A stretch of DNA of 28,452 nt. Source: CAG-170 sp022779365. GTDB lineage: Bacteria > Bacillota > Clostridia > Oscillospirales > Oscillospiraceae. The stretch is taken from positions 1 to 28,452 of the forward strand of contig JALFSI010000055.1 in NCBI GenBank assembly GCA_022779365.1, in the 5' to 3' direction. Positions 1-7,261 of the stretch are shown piece after piece (positions within the stretch are counted from its first letter, which is position 1; every line of letters begins with the position of its first letter). Under the pieces are notes generated by a model. That model saw only the letters and a program-made list of their open reading frames with translations, searched no databases and was not told the DNA's origin. The translations under genes and the position numbers were made by a program.

Positions 1-139
1 GATTAAATTATTGAATCAAGAATCCCGTGTGCTATGCACACTCGCATCGTGCGAATGCACGCTGCGCCGTCTCATGCAGAATCTGACGCGCCGTTGGCGC
101 TATAAAAAGCTCTTCAAGCTTTTTAACAGATTCTAGTAT
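1..139 (-). repeat. Family I multi-hairpin repeat, copy a (cut by window start)
   Basis: This copy reads on the minus strand and matches 7262-7412 almost base for base over the part that is present. Its outer end, TATACTAG, lies at 132-139. Read in element orientation it contains an 8-bp outer stem (AGAATCTG with CAGATTCT) enclosing two small hairpins, then a GC-rich hairpin region, then the start of a terminal AT-rich hairpin that runs off the window. No protein-coding content is credible; the overlapping ORFs are by-products of the repeat. The function is unknown: it could be a MITE-like element or a structured RNA. Confidence 0.85.
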
Positions 140-169
140 AAATCTCCAGGGAAGCCGGGACTCTGTATC

Positions 170-197
170 AGTATACCGCGGAAAACTATGAAATGAA
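170..197 (-). promoter_or_regulatory. Possible sigma-A promoter reading into family I copy a
   Basis: On the minus strand TTCATT (197-192) is followed by a 16-nt spacer and TATACT (175-170). The -10 hexamer is good and the -35 weak. It lies after the terminator hairpin at 202-229 and would transcribe the family I repeat and whatever lies left of the window. Confidence 0.35.
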
Positions 198-201
198 CAA
201 A

Positions 202-229
202 AAAGCTGCCGGCGTAAGCCGGCAGCTTT
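202..229 (-). terminator. Terminator hairpin, distal duplicate flanking family II copy A
   Basis: This is a perfect 12-bp stem with a 4-nt loop. On the minus strand it is followed by a run of six T, so it can act as an intrinsic terminator for the trxB transcript. The same 28 nt recur exactly at 465-492, and the two copies bracket the 235-nt element. The pair looks like a target-site duplication. Confidence 0.85.
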
Positions 230-464
230 CAGTCTGTCGAAAAAGCCTCGCAGAGTTTTGCGCCCGCAGGCGCAAAAATGATTCGGATCATTTTCTGCGG
301 CGGCGTGTACGTCGCAGAAAATACAATACAGGCTGCAAGTGTGGAATTTGTGTGCCAGCGGCACACAAATTATGCGCGCAGCAGACTGCAAGCCCATTCA
401 AACGAAAACCCAGCAAAGCGGTTTTCGTTTGAGAGCGTGTCAAAAATACTTTTTTGACACGCTC
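230..464 (-). mobile_element. Family II 235-nt multi-hairpin element, copy A
   Basis: Read on the minus strand, this element is about 97% identical to 20809-21043 (about 7 differences by eye) and has exactly the same length. It begins with a 14-bp hairpin (GAGCGTGTCAAAAA with TTTTTGACACGCTC) and continues through several further stem-loops. The ends are weakly inverted: one end reads AGCGTGTC then A-run, the other AGTCTGTCG then A-run. It contains no transposase and no plausible gene, so if mobile it must be mobilised in trans, like a MITE. The family is not recognised. Confidence 0.8.
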
Positions 465-492
465 AAAGCTGCCGGCGTAAGCCGGCAGCTTT
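465..492 (-). terminator. Terminator hairpin, gene-proximal duplicate flanking family II copy A
   Basis: This exact 28-nt repeat of 202-229 is a perfect 12-bp stem with a 4-nt loop, located 19 nt past the trxB stop. On its own it has only three T before the element begins, so its terminator strength may be reduced compared with the distal copy. Confidence 0.8.
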
Positions 493-511
493 TGCTGTAC
501 TGTGTGAAAAA

Positions 512-1435
512 CTATTCGGATATGCTTTGCTGCGCATCGAGCCAGCGGCAGGCGGCAAGCGCGGCGGCTGCGCCGTCTGAGACGGCAGTTGTAAGCTGAC
601 GCACCTGCTTTTTGCGTCCGTCTCCGGCTGCAAATACGCCGGGGTGACAGGTATTGGTGTCCTCTCCTGCCAGATAGTATCCGTTTTCGGTCGCAACGGC
701 ATCTTCAAAAGGCGCGCTCTGCGGCGTCTGACCGACCGCAACAAAAAGACCTTCTACATAGATCCGCTCTGTTTCTCCGGTTTTGCCGTTCAGAAGCTCT
801 GCGCCCTGTAAGCTGTCATCCGACAGCAGAAGCCTCTGAACCGTGCAGCTTCGCAAGATCCGAATGTTTTCCTGCGCCTGTGCGCGGCGAACCAGCTGGG
901 CGCTTGCCCGGAAAGTGTCTCTGCGGTGGATCAGCGTGACGCTGCGGCAGGTGTTTGCCAGAAACAGCGCGTCCTGCAGTGCCGTATCGCCGCCGCCCAC
1001 GACAGCCACATCCGCGCCTTCATAAAACGCACCGTCGCAGACTGCGCAATACGATATGCCGCAGCCGGTAAGCGCCGTTTCCCCCGGAAGACCAAGCTGT
1101 CGGTGCGCCGCGCCAGTCGCAAGGATCACCGTTTTTGCCTCTCGAACGCCGTCTGTGCAGCTGACGCGGAAGCCAGCCGATGTTTTCTCAAGCCCTGCCG
1201 CCTCTGTATAGACGATCTCCGCGCCGAACGCTCGTGCCTGCTCGGTCATCTGCCGGGCAAGCTCTGCCCCGGAGATTGACAAAATCCCGGGATAGTTTTC
1301 GACCAGCGGCGCAGAGGCGATCTGCCCGCCAAACGCTTCTTTCTCCAAAATGGCGGTGCATTTTCCGGCGCGGGCGGCATAAATCGCCGCCGTCAGACCG
1401 GCAGGACCGCCGCCGACGATCAAAATGTCATACAT
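512..1435 (-). CDS. trxB: Thioredoxin-disulfide reductase
   Basis: The product is a 307-residue low-molecular-weight thioredoxin reductase, a cytoplasmic FAD enzyme that passes electrons from NAD(P)H to thioredoxin- or glutaredoxin-like proteins. It shows an N-terminal FAD-binding GGGPAG loop (about residues 8-13), the redox-active CAVC pair (C130 and C133), a second GGGD nucleotide-binding loop near 147-150, and the C-terminal GDG motif of FAD binding. Length is normal for the family. The chosen ATG overlaps the last 8 nt of nrdD in an ATGTATGA arrangement, which suggests translational coupling. Sitting directly after a NrdD that carries a glutaredoxin-like tail, it is the likely reductase for that domain, although it could also serve general thioredoxin. 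Identity as TrxB is firm; the dedicated role in deoxynucleotide synthesis is inferred. Confidence 0.93.
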   Translation of the reverse strand: MYDILIVGGGPAGLTAAIYAARAGKCTAILEKEAFGGQIASAPLVENYPGILSISGAELARQMTEQARAFGAEIVYTEAAGLEKTSAGFRVSCTDGVREAKTVILATGAAHRQLGLPGETALTGCGISYCAVCDGAFYEGADVAVVGGGDTALQDALFLANTCRSVTLIHRRDTFRASAQLVRRAQAQENIRILRSCTVQRLLLSDDSLQGAELLNGKTGETERIYVEGLFVAVGQTPQSAPFEDAVATENGYYLAGEDTNTCHPGVFAAGDGRKKQVRQLTTAVSDGAAAALAACRWLDAQQSISE

Positions 1436-3794
1436 TTGCCTGCTCCCTTGCCGCAAGGAACTCCCGCACGCCGCTCACGCCGACCCACTTCTGCCCGCCG
1501 GATACCAGTGTCGGCGCCTGACGGATGCCGAGTGTGCGCACGGCGTCGCGGTTTTCTTCTGCAAACCGCACCGTGTAGCAGACGCCCGCCGCGTCGAGAA
1601 GCTGCTCGGCCTGCTTGCAGTTCGGGCACGTCTTCGTCGCAAAGAGCTCGGTCGCTTCGCTCTTCTGTACGGCGCTTTCTTCGGTTTCCGGCTTCTGCGC
1701 CGGAGCGCCGCAGTGCGTCAGCTTCGATGCAGCTACATCATATGTTCTTCGGTCTTTGAATTCCTGCGCCTTTCCGTCGTTCCAGTTCTGCACGGGGCGG
1801 TAATAGCCGGTGATGCGGCTGTAGACCTCGGCTTTTTCTCCGCAGATGGGGCAGACCGGCTGCTCACCCGCCAGATACCCATGGTTCTTGCAGACAGAGT
1901 AGGTCGGCGACAGCGTGTAATACGGCAGGCGGTAATTCTCCGCGATCTTCCGAACGAGACTTGCCGCCGCCTTCCAGTCTGGAAGCTTTTCGCCCAAAAA
2001 CGCATGGAAGACTGTGCCGGAGGTGTAGAGCGTTTGCAGCTCGTCCTGCACATCGAGGGCGGAGAAAATATCCTCGGTGTATCCGACCGGAAGATGACTG
2101 GAGTTTGTATAGTACGGCGTGCCGTTTTCGTTCGCCGTAATGATGTCGGGATAGAGCTTCTTGTCGTGCTTTGCAAGGCGATAGGCGGTAGACTCGGCAG
2201 GCGTAGCCTCCAGATTGTACAGGTCGCCGTATTGCTCCTGATAGTCGCTCAGGCGCTGGCGCATATGGTTCAGCACATCTTTCGCAAACGCCTGCGTCTC
2301 TGGGTGGGTCAGATCCTTTCGAAGCCATTTCGCGTTCAGCCCTGCCTCATTCATACCGACAAGACCGATGGTTGAAAAATGGTTCTCAAACGTGCCGAGA
2401 TAGCGTCTGGTATAGGGGTAGAGCCCGCCTTCAAGCAGCTTCGTGATGACCGTGCGCTTGGTTTTGAGCGAACGCGCAGCAATGTCCATGAGCTTATCCA
2501 GTCTTGCATAGAAGTCCGCCTCGTCCGCCGCAAGATAGGCAATTCTCGGCAGGTTGATCGTCACCACGCCGACCGAGCCGGTCGACTCGCCGGAGCCGAA
2601 GAAGCCGCCGGACTTTTTGCGCAGCTCCCGCAGGTCAAGCCGCAGGCGGCAGCACATCGAGCGCACGTCGTTCGGCTCCATGTCGGAGTTGATGTAGTTG
2701 GAGAAATACGGCGTGCCGTATTTTGCCGTCATTTCAAACAGAAGCTTGTTGTTTTCCGTGTCCCCCCAGTCAAAATCCTTGGTGATGGAATAGGTCGGGA
2801 TGGGATACTGGAAGCCGCGTCCGTTTGCATCGCCCTCGATCATCAGCTCGATGAAGGCTTTGTTTACCATGTCCATTTCCTTCTGGCATGCGCCATAGGT
2901 AAACGGCTGCTCCCGCCCGCCGATGATGGCAGGCTGGTTTGCCATATCCTTCGGAACCGTCCAGTCGAGCGTGATATTGGAAAACGGCGCCTGCGTGCCC
3001 CAGCGCGACGGCGTATTGACGCCGTAAACGAACGACTGCACACATTGCTTGACCTCGCGCTGCGTCAGCTTATCCACGCGGACGAACGGCGCGAGATAGG
3101 TGTCAAACGAGGAAAATGCCTGTGCGCCTGCCCATTCGTTCTGCATGATGCCAAGAAAGTTCACCATCTGGTTGCAGAGCGTGGAAAGGTGGGACGCCGG
3201 AGAGGAACTGATCTTTCCCGGCACACCGCCGAGCCCCTCTTTAATGAGCTGCTTGAGACTCCATCCGGCACAGTAGCCGGTGAGCATACTCAGGTCATGC
3301 AGATGCAGCTCAGCGCTGCGGTGCGCCTGCGCGATCTCCGCATCGTAAATTTCGCTCAGCCAGTAGTTTGCCGTGATCGCGCCGGAGTTGGACAAAATCA
3401 GACCGCCGACAGAATAGGTGACCGTGGAATTCTCCTTTACGCGCCAGTCGTTGATCCGAAGATAGTTGTCGACCAGCTCCTTGTAATTGAGCAGTGTGCT
3501 TCCGACATTGCGCAGCTTTTCCCGCTGCTTGCGGTAGAGAATGTAGGCCTTTGCCACATCCGAATAGCCCGCTTCGCTCAGAACGCGCTCGACGCAGTCT
3601 TGAATATCTTCGACCGAGATCTGGTCATTCCGGATCTTCGGCTCAAATTCCGCCGTGACACGCAGAGCCAGCAGCTCGATCACGCTCGGATGCTGCTGCC
3701 TGCCAACAGCCTCAAAGGCTCTTGTGATGGCATTGCCGATCTTGGCAATGTGAAACTCCACCAAGCTCCCGTCTCTCTTCATTACTCGGTACAT
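1428..3794 (-). CDS. nrdD: Anaerobic (class III) ribonucleoside-triphosphate reductase with fused glutaredoxin-like domain
   Basis: The product is 788 residues and reduces ribonucleoside triphosphates to deoxynucleotides using a glycyl radical. Residues 1 to about 95 form an ATP-cone allosteric domain. The catalytic domain follows, with a CxxC pair (CPIC, about 647-650) and the radical loop RITGY, whose glycine is about residue 663, followed by WNDGK. Unusually, after the normal end of the enzyme a linker of about 30 residues rich in E, A, K and Q leads to a glutaredoxin/NrdH-like domain (about 716-788) with a CPNC active site at 723-726 and a QAPT cis-proline motif. The start ATG is preceded by AAGGAGG; longer in-frame starts lack a ribosome site. 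The gene lies between nrdG and trxB, so activase, reductase, internal electron carrier and carrier reductase are encoded together. NrdR boxes upstream indicate repression by NrdR. Confidence 0.95.
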   Translation of the reverse strand: MYRVMKRDGSLVEFHIAKIGNAITRAFEAVGRQQHPSVIELLALRVTAEFEPKIRNDQISVEDIQDCVERVLSEAGYSDVAKAYILYRKQREKLRNVGSTLLNYKELVDNYLRINDWRVKENSTVTYSVGGLILSNSGAITANYWLSEIYDAEIAQAHRSAELHLHDLSMLTGYCAGWSLKQLIKEGLGGVPGKISSSPASHLSTLCNQMVNFLGIMQNEWAGAQAFSSFDTYLAPFVRVDKLTQREVKQCVQSFVYGVNTPSRWGTQAPFSNITLDWTVPKDMANQPAIIGGREQPFTYGACQKEMDMVNKAFIELMIEGDANGRGFQYPIPTYSITKDFDWGDTENNKLLFEMTAKYGTPYFSNYINSDMEPNDVRSMCCRLRLDLRELRKKSGGFFGSGESTGSVGVVTINLPRIAYLAADEADFYARLDKLMDIAARSLKTKRTVITKLLEGGLYPYTRRYLGTFENHFSTIGLVGMNEAGLNAKWLRKDLTHPETQAFAKDVLNHMRQRLSDYQEQYGDLYNLEATPAESTAYRLAKHDKKLYPDIITANENGTPYYTNSSHLPVGYTEDIFSALDVQDELQTLYTSGTVFHAFLGEKLPDWKAAASLVRKIAENYRLPYYTLSPTYSVCKNHGYLAGEQPVCPICGEKAEVYSRITGYYRPVQNWNDGKAQEFKDRRTYDVAASKLTHCGAPAQKPETEESAVQKSEATELFATKTCPNCKQAEQLLDAAGVCYTVRFAEENRDAVRTLGIRQAPTLVSGGQKWVGVSGVREFLAAREQANV

Positions 3795-3830
3795 AACAGG
3801 TCCTCCTTCTTCATGTGCCGCTGATATGCA

Positions 3831-3863
3831 AATGGGATGCCGCGCTTTGCGCTGCATCCCATT
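3831..3863 (-). other. Strong hairpin in the nrdD leader
   Basis: A 10-bp stem (AATGGGATGC with GCATCCCATT) extends after one mismatch into GCGC/GCGC with a TTT loop. It lies at the start of the predicted nrdD transcript and touches the -10 region. There is no U-run after it on the minus strand, so it is probably a 5' stabilising or regulatory hairpin, not a terminator. Confidence 0.6.
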
Positions 3864-3890
3864 CTAACCTGAAAGCTTGTGCTTTGTCAA
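3861..3890 (-). promoter_or_regulatory. Sigma-A promoter of nrdD-trxB
   Basis: On the minus strand TTGACA (3890-3885) is followed by 18 nt and TAGAAT (3866-3861). The -35 is perfect. It lies just downstream of the two NrdR boxes and about 70 nt upstream of the nrdD start codon. Confidence 0.7.
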
Positions 3891-3897
3891 TAGTTTT

Positions 3898-3913
3898 ACA
3901 CAATATATTGTGT
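3898..3913. promoter_or_regulatory. NrdR box 1
   Basis: The site is a perfect 16-bp palindrome, ACACAATATATTGTGT, matching the known NrdR-box consensus. It lies 8 nt upstream of the nrdD -35 element. NrdR is a nucleotide-sensing repressor of ribonucleotide reductase genes; its own gene is not in this window. Confidence 0.88.
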
Positions 3914-3929
3914 GTATTCGAAATATTGA

Positions 3930-3945
3930 TAACAATATATTGCTA
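3930..3945. promoter_or_regulatory. NrdR box 2
   Basis: A second copy of the core CAATATATTG (3933-3942) lies exactly 32 bp from the core of box 1 (3901-3910), three helical turns away. Such phased box pairs are typical of NrdR operators. It ends 1 nt before the nrdG stop codon. Confidence 0.85.
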
Positions 3946-3946
3946 T

Positions 3947-4636
3947 TCATATACCTCGGATCTCCACAGCGTGGATCTTGGGCCGTACCAGCTCCGCCCA
4001 GCAATGCAGCTGCATTTCAGATGGAGCGCTGAGCCCCGCCCGCAGGACCGTATCGCGCGGCTGGAAGCGCTGGATGAAATATCGCCTTGCGCCTGCGAGC
4101 CAGTCTGCAAGGCTTAGAAACGAGGCATCATCGTGAAGCTCTGCTACGGCAGTTGTCCGAAATTCGTAGTCTACGATGCCGCGCAGCAAAAATGAGACGC
4201 TTTGATCAATGGGCGCAAGGTCAAGCTCCACCGCGCCAACGGTTTGTGCGTAGCGCACGGGGCTGTTTTTGACGTCCATGGCGACATAGTCTGCAAGCCC
4301 TGCGCGCACGATCTGCTCCAGACGCTCCGGGAAGGTTCCGTTTGTGTCCAGCTTGACGGCATAGCCCAGCGCCTTGATCTTTTCCAGCAGCGCGGGAAGC
4401 TCCGGGCGCAAAAGCGGCTCTCCGCCGGTAACGGCAACGCCGTCGAGAAGCCCCTGCCGGTTTTTCAAAAATGCCAGCAGTTCCTCTTCGCCCATTCCGT
4501 CTGCCGCATTCGCTGTGAGCAGGGGTGCATTGTGGCAGAAGGGGCAGCGGAAATTGCAGCCGGATAAAAAGATCGTACAGGCAGTCCTGCCCGGATAATC
4601 GAGCAGGGTCAGCTTTTGCAGGCCCTGGATCTGCAT
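3947..4636 (-). CDS. nrdG: Anaerobic ribonucleotide reductase activating protein (radical SAM)
   Basis: The product is a 229-residue radical-SAM activase that installs the glycyl radical on NrdD. The CxxxCxxC cluster motif is C27, C31 and C34, followed by a TGGEP S-adenosylmethionine-binding motif around residue 79. It is longer than the E. coli-type NrdG (about 155 residues) and matches the longer Firmicutes type. The ATG is preceded by GAGGAGG; the upstream in-frame extension has no ribosome site and overlaps tetR. The gene is first in the operon, 152 nt before nrdD. Because the NrdR boxes and the nrdD promoter lie between the two, nrdG must have its own promoter further upstream or be co-transcribed with the TetR gene, and only nrdD-trxB is clearly under NrdR control. 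Confidence 0.93.
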   Translation of the reverse strand: MQIQGLQKLTLLDYPGRTACTIFLSGCNFRCPFCHNAPLLTANAADGMGEEELLAFLKNRQGLLDGVAVTGGEPLLRPELPALLEKIKALGYAVKLDTNGTFPERLEQIVRAGLADYVAMDVKNSPVRYAQTVGAVELDLAPIDQSVSFLLRGIVDYEFRTTAVAELHDDASFLSLADWLAGARRYFIQRFQPRDTVLRAGLSAPSEMQLHCWAELVRPKIHAVEIRGI

Positions 4637-4670
4637 GGTTTTTCCTCCTCTTCTGCCTTTGATACCGTAT

Positions 4671-5252
4671 TTACCAGTCCTGACAGGCGTCTTCTGCTGC
4701 GCTTGGCGAGAACGGAGCAACAGCCTGGCAGTACATCTGCTCTACAAATTGGATCACGGTCTGTCGGTCAAATCGGTCATATCCGTCCAATACGACGTTC
4801 AACAGACCGTTTGACAGGCACAGATACAGCATTTCAAGCTCATCGGAAGATGCTTTTTTCAGCGTCTTCTGCCATGCGACAATGCTCAGATCATGTGCGT
4901 AATCGATCATTCGGTGGATCAGCGCTGCGCTGTGCCGCCCGAACAGCAGGACACGGCAGACCGTCTCGTTTTCCTGAACGATCCGATAAAGCCCATCCAC
5001 AAGCCCCGCAATATCAAACGAGCGTATATAGCTCTGCATAGATCGTTCAAACTGCCCAAACAGCTCCTCCTCGATGCTCTCCAGCAGGTCAAAGCAGTCG
5101 GAATAATGGGCGTAAAAGGTCGCGCGGTTCAGTTCTGCTCGTTCGCAAAGCTCCTTGACCGTGATCTTGTTGACCGGCTTGTGCTGCATCAGATCTAAAA
5201 GCGCCTGCTTCAGCACCATTTTTGTGTATCTCACTCTTGCGTCCGTTTTCAT
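4671..5252 (-). CDS. TetR/AcrR-family transcriptional regulator
   Basis: The product is a 193-residue one-component repressor. Residues about 8-55 form the TetR DNA-binding domain, with the helix-turn-helix at about 30-50 (ITVKELCERAELN then RATFYAHY, a typical TetR recognition helix). The C-terminal part is all-helical ligand and dimer domain of the kind found in small Firmicutes TetR proteins. The ATG at 5252 follows GGAGG; a GTG 12 nt upstream would overlap that ribosome site and is not used. It is divergent from the epimerase at 5418 across a 165-nt region, so that gene and itself are the likeliest targets. The effector is unknown. nrdG follows 34 nt downstream on the same strand and could be co-transcribed. 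Confidence 0.88.
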   Translation of the reverse strand: MKTDARVRYTKMVLKQALLDLMQHKPVNKITVKELCERAELNRATFYAHYSDCFDLLESIEEELFGQFERSMQSYIRSFDIAGLVDGLYRIVQENETVCRVLLFGRHSAALIHRMIDYAHDLSIVAWQKTLKKASSDELEMLYLCLSNGLLNVVLDGYDRFDRQTVIQFVEQMYCQAVAPFSPSAAEDACQDW

Positions 5253-5330
5253 AAGAGCCTCCACAAAAAATTTACAAAATAAGCCGACAGTTCCGAAAAA
5301 ATTGTTGCCGTTCTTTCAGCTTGGGTCAAA

Positions 5331-5370
5331 TTGTCGATGGTGTTTCCCGTTGCTTATATTATACTATAAT
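5331..5370 (+). promoter_or_regulatory. Promoter region of the epimerase gene
   Basis: TTGTCG (5331-5336) lies 18 nt upstream of TATATT (5355-5360), which overlaps two further -10-like hexamers, TATACT and TATAAT, up to 5370. Which one is used cannot be decided by eye. A TetR operator is expected in this divergent region, but no convincing long palindrome was seen. Confidence 0.5.
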
Positions 5371-5417
5371 TATGAAAGATAATCAACATCTGTATGATCA
5401 GCAAAGGAGGGCGTGCA

Positions 5418-6428
5418 ATGTATCAAAATTACCTGATCACCGGTGCCACCGGCTTCCTCGGAAGGGCCGTGCTTCAGCTTCTGCTTTTGCACGGCTGCCG
5501 TGTTGCAGCGCTTGTTACGGAAAAAGATCCGCTCTGCGATACGCTGCCGGAAGAAGTGGTTCGGTATCGCGGAGATCTGACAGACAAAGCCTCCATGTGC
5601 GATTTTTTTGCTGGCGGCGGCAGCAGCTTTTGCGTGCTGCACTGCGCCGGCATGGTATCCATTGCCTCCAGGCCGGGAGAGATCGTTTACCGTGTCAACG
5701 TGGACGGCACGCAGAATATCATTGACCTCTGCTGCGAATTTGGCGCGGAGAAGCTGGTCTATGTCAGCTCTGTGCACGCGATCGCGGAAAAGCCTGCGCC
5801 GCAGACGATCACAGAACCAAATCGCTTTTCGCCGGATGGCATTCTCGGCGATTACGGAAAAAGCAAGGCAATGGCAACAGCGCTTGTTCTGAAGGCAGCG
5901 CAAAGCGGGCTGAATGCAAGCGTCGTTCTTCCTTCCGGCATTCTGGGACCCGGCGATCTGAGCTGCGGCAATATGACGCGGATGCTGCTTGCCTTCTGCC
6001 GCGGCCGGCTGCCGCTCGGCGTCAAAGGAGGCTATGACTTTGTTGACGTGCGCGATGCTGCGGTCGGGATCGTTTCGTGCACAGAGCGGGGAAGAAGCGG
6101 CGAGTGCTATATTCTTTCCGGGCATTATGTAAGCATTCAGGATATTCTTACAAAGACGGCATCCCTGCTCGGCAGAACGCCGCCAAAGCTCTATGTACCC
6201 GCCTCGTTGGCAAGCTGCGCTGCGTCCATTTTTGAGAAAATCGGTCAGCTCCGTGGGAAGCGTCCCTTTTTCACGCCTTATTCCATTGCTGTGCTCCGTG
6301 CCAACGGACATTTTTCAAATGCAAAAGCGATCGCTGCGCTCGGCTTCCATGCCCGCCCGCTCAGAGAAACACTTCAAAGCACGATCCTCTGGTTTCAGAG
6401 GCAGAATCTGATTCCTCCTGCTCTCTAA
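5418..6428 (+). CDS. NAD(P)-dependent epimerase/reductase, extended SDR family
   Basis: The product is a 336-residue cytoplasmic extended short-chain dehydrogenase/reductase. The N-terminal Rossmann loop GATGFLG is at residues 9-15 and the catalytic YGKSK pair is Y146 and K150, with serines at 117-118 (YVSS) completing the triad. The overall pattern (VSSVHA, NVDGTQN, DFVDVRDAA) resembles dihydroflavonol-4-reductase or 3-beta-HSD-like epimerases more than nucleotide-sugar epimerases, but the substrate cannot be read from the sequence. The ATG follows AAAGGAGG with a 7-nt spacing. It stands alone, divergent from a TetR regulator, which suggests induction by a small molecule. Confidence is high for the family and low for the substrate. 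Confidence 0.88.
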   Translation: MYQNYLITGATGFLGRAVLQLLLLHGCRVAALVTEKDPLCDTLPEEVVRYRGDLTDKASMCDFFAGGGSSFCVLHCAGMVSIASRPGEIVYRVNVDGTQNIIDLCCEFGAEKLVYVSSVHAIAEKPAPQTITEPNRFSPDGILGDYGKSKAMATALVLKAAQSGLNASVVLPSGILGPGDLSCGNMTRMLLAFCRGRLPLGVKGGYDFVDVRDAAVGIVSCTERGRSGECYILSGHYVSIQDILTKTASLLGRTPPKLYVPASLASCAASIFEKIGQLRGKRPFFTPYSIAVLRANGHFSNAKAIAALGFHARPLRETLQSTILWFQRQNLIPPAL

Positions 6429-6463
6429 ACGCCATGCGCCCGGTCTTCGCTCTTGCTCTCCCC

Positions 6464-6517
6464 TGTTTGTAAAGAAATGGGCTGCGCGATCAAACTCACG
6501 CAGCCCGTTCACAAACA
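6464..6517 (+). terminator. Hairpin downstream of the epimerase gene
   Basis: An 8-bp core stem (GGGCTGCG with CGCAGCCC, 6479-6506) is extended by an outer TGTTTGT/ACAAACA pairing. There is no clear U-run, so it may be a weak terminator or a 3' stabilising structure. Confidence 0.45.
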
Positions 6518-6544
6518 ATCCTGTTGCAATATTTCAGTGTCCCC

Positions 6545-6781
6545 GTGATTGCCTTTTCCGCCGCTGTCCCCTATAATGAAAAGGAAAACGGTATGCAAGC
6601 TGCAAGCTCGGAAGCGAAAGGCGCGCAGCGATATACCGTGCTCACCGCCAACTTCCTTTAAATCAATAGCGACCTACCTGAGGAATATACGCATTGGGAG
6701 CTTGCGGCGTGGGTTGAAGAACTTGAACTATGAGAAGAGTATAAATCGGAGGTTAACAACCAAAAAGGAGAGGATGAACGC
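6545..6781 (+). pseudogene. Decayed coding remnant with in-frame stops
   Basis: One reading frame gives protein-like text (…PYNEKENGMQ…, then SDLPEEYTHWELAAWVEEL, then EEYKSEVNNQKG) interrupted by TAA at 6659 and TGA at 6731. The same frame then enters the small membrane protein at 6782. It looks like a gene broken by point changes, possibly from an integrative element, but the family is not recognised. Confidence 0.3.
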
Positions 6782-6991
6782 ATGAAAATCCTATATGAAC
6801 TATCTTGGCTATGGGAAACGCTGGGCATTGCACTTGTGGCTGCGGCTGTCTGCGTGGCTTGCGCCGCGCTGATCGGCAAGGCAGCAAAGAAGAAACTCAG
6901 CAAAAAGGTGTTGGCTGTCATAGGGTCTGCGGCATTTGTGGGTGCGATCCTGGCGGTCATTCTGATCGCCCGGACACCGATGCCGCTTTGA
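6782..6991 (+). CDS. Small membrane protein of unknown function
   Basis: The product is 69 residues with two predicted membrane helices (about 10-31 and 42-63) separated by a short lysine-rich cytoplasmic loop (GKAAKKKLSKK). The start is preceded by AGGAGAGG. It lies in a decayed region, with a broken reading frame upstream and an ORF lacking a start downstream, so it may be the surviving part of a larger lost locus. I do not recognise it. The strong ribosome site and clean two-helix topology favour a real gene, but it could also be a relic. Confidence 0.5.
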   Translation: MKILYELSWLWETLGIALVAAAVCVACAALIGKAAKKKLSKKVLAVIGSAAFVGAILAVILIARTPMPL

Positions 6992-6999
6992 CAGAATAG

Positions 7000-7254
7000 G
7001 AGAAGCGGATACTGGCTGTTCTTACAGAGCAGATCGAGATCCCGGCGTCCTATGAGAAGCTGGAGGCATGGACTGCAAGCTTTGAGGAAGCGTTTGTAAA
7101 ATGGAGTCCCTGCCACATCGAATGCGATCTCTATAACGGGAACGATCCCGCAGGAAGCAAGGTCCGCTTCCGCGAGATCGTCATGGTCGATAGCGCGCCA
7201 GAGGCGCAGGTCTGCGCCGCAGACAGCCGCCAGCATCAGAAGCCTTTTTCCTGA
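7000..7254 (+). pseudogene. ORF without a standard start codon, probable gene remnant
   Basis: A continuous frame of about 84 codons runs from just after a TAG at 6997 to TGA at 7252-7254. The translation has normal-looking composition (EQIEIPASYEKLEAW, then FEEAFVKWSPCHIECDLYN). The only candidate start near the GGAG at 6999-7002 is ATA; there is no early ATG, GTG or TTG in frame. It is most simply a 5'-truncated or mutated gene. The product is not recognised. It ends 8 nt before family I copy b. Confidence 0.4.
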
Positions 7255-7261
7255 TCTATTG

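Noticed and set aside
230..464. Ordinary insertion sequence
   Set aside because: At 235 nt with no transposase it cannot be autonomous; it is better described as a MITE-like or structured element.
1..511. CRISPR array
   Set aside because: The repeats are long, multi-hairpin and few, without regular spacers; no cas genes are in the window.
2379..3824. 481-codon open frame antisense to nrdD
   Set aside because: Opposite strand of a firmly identified NrdD; no start signals or domain pattern.
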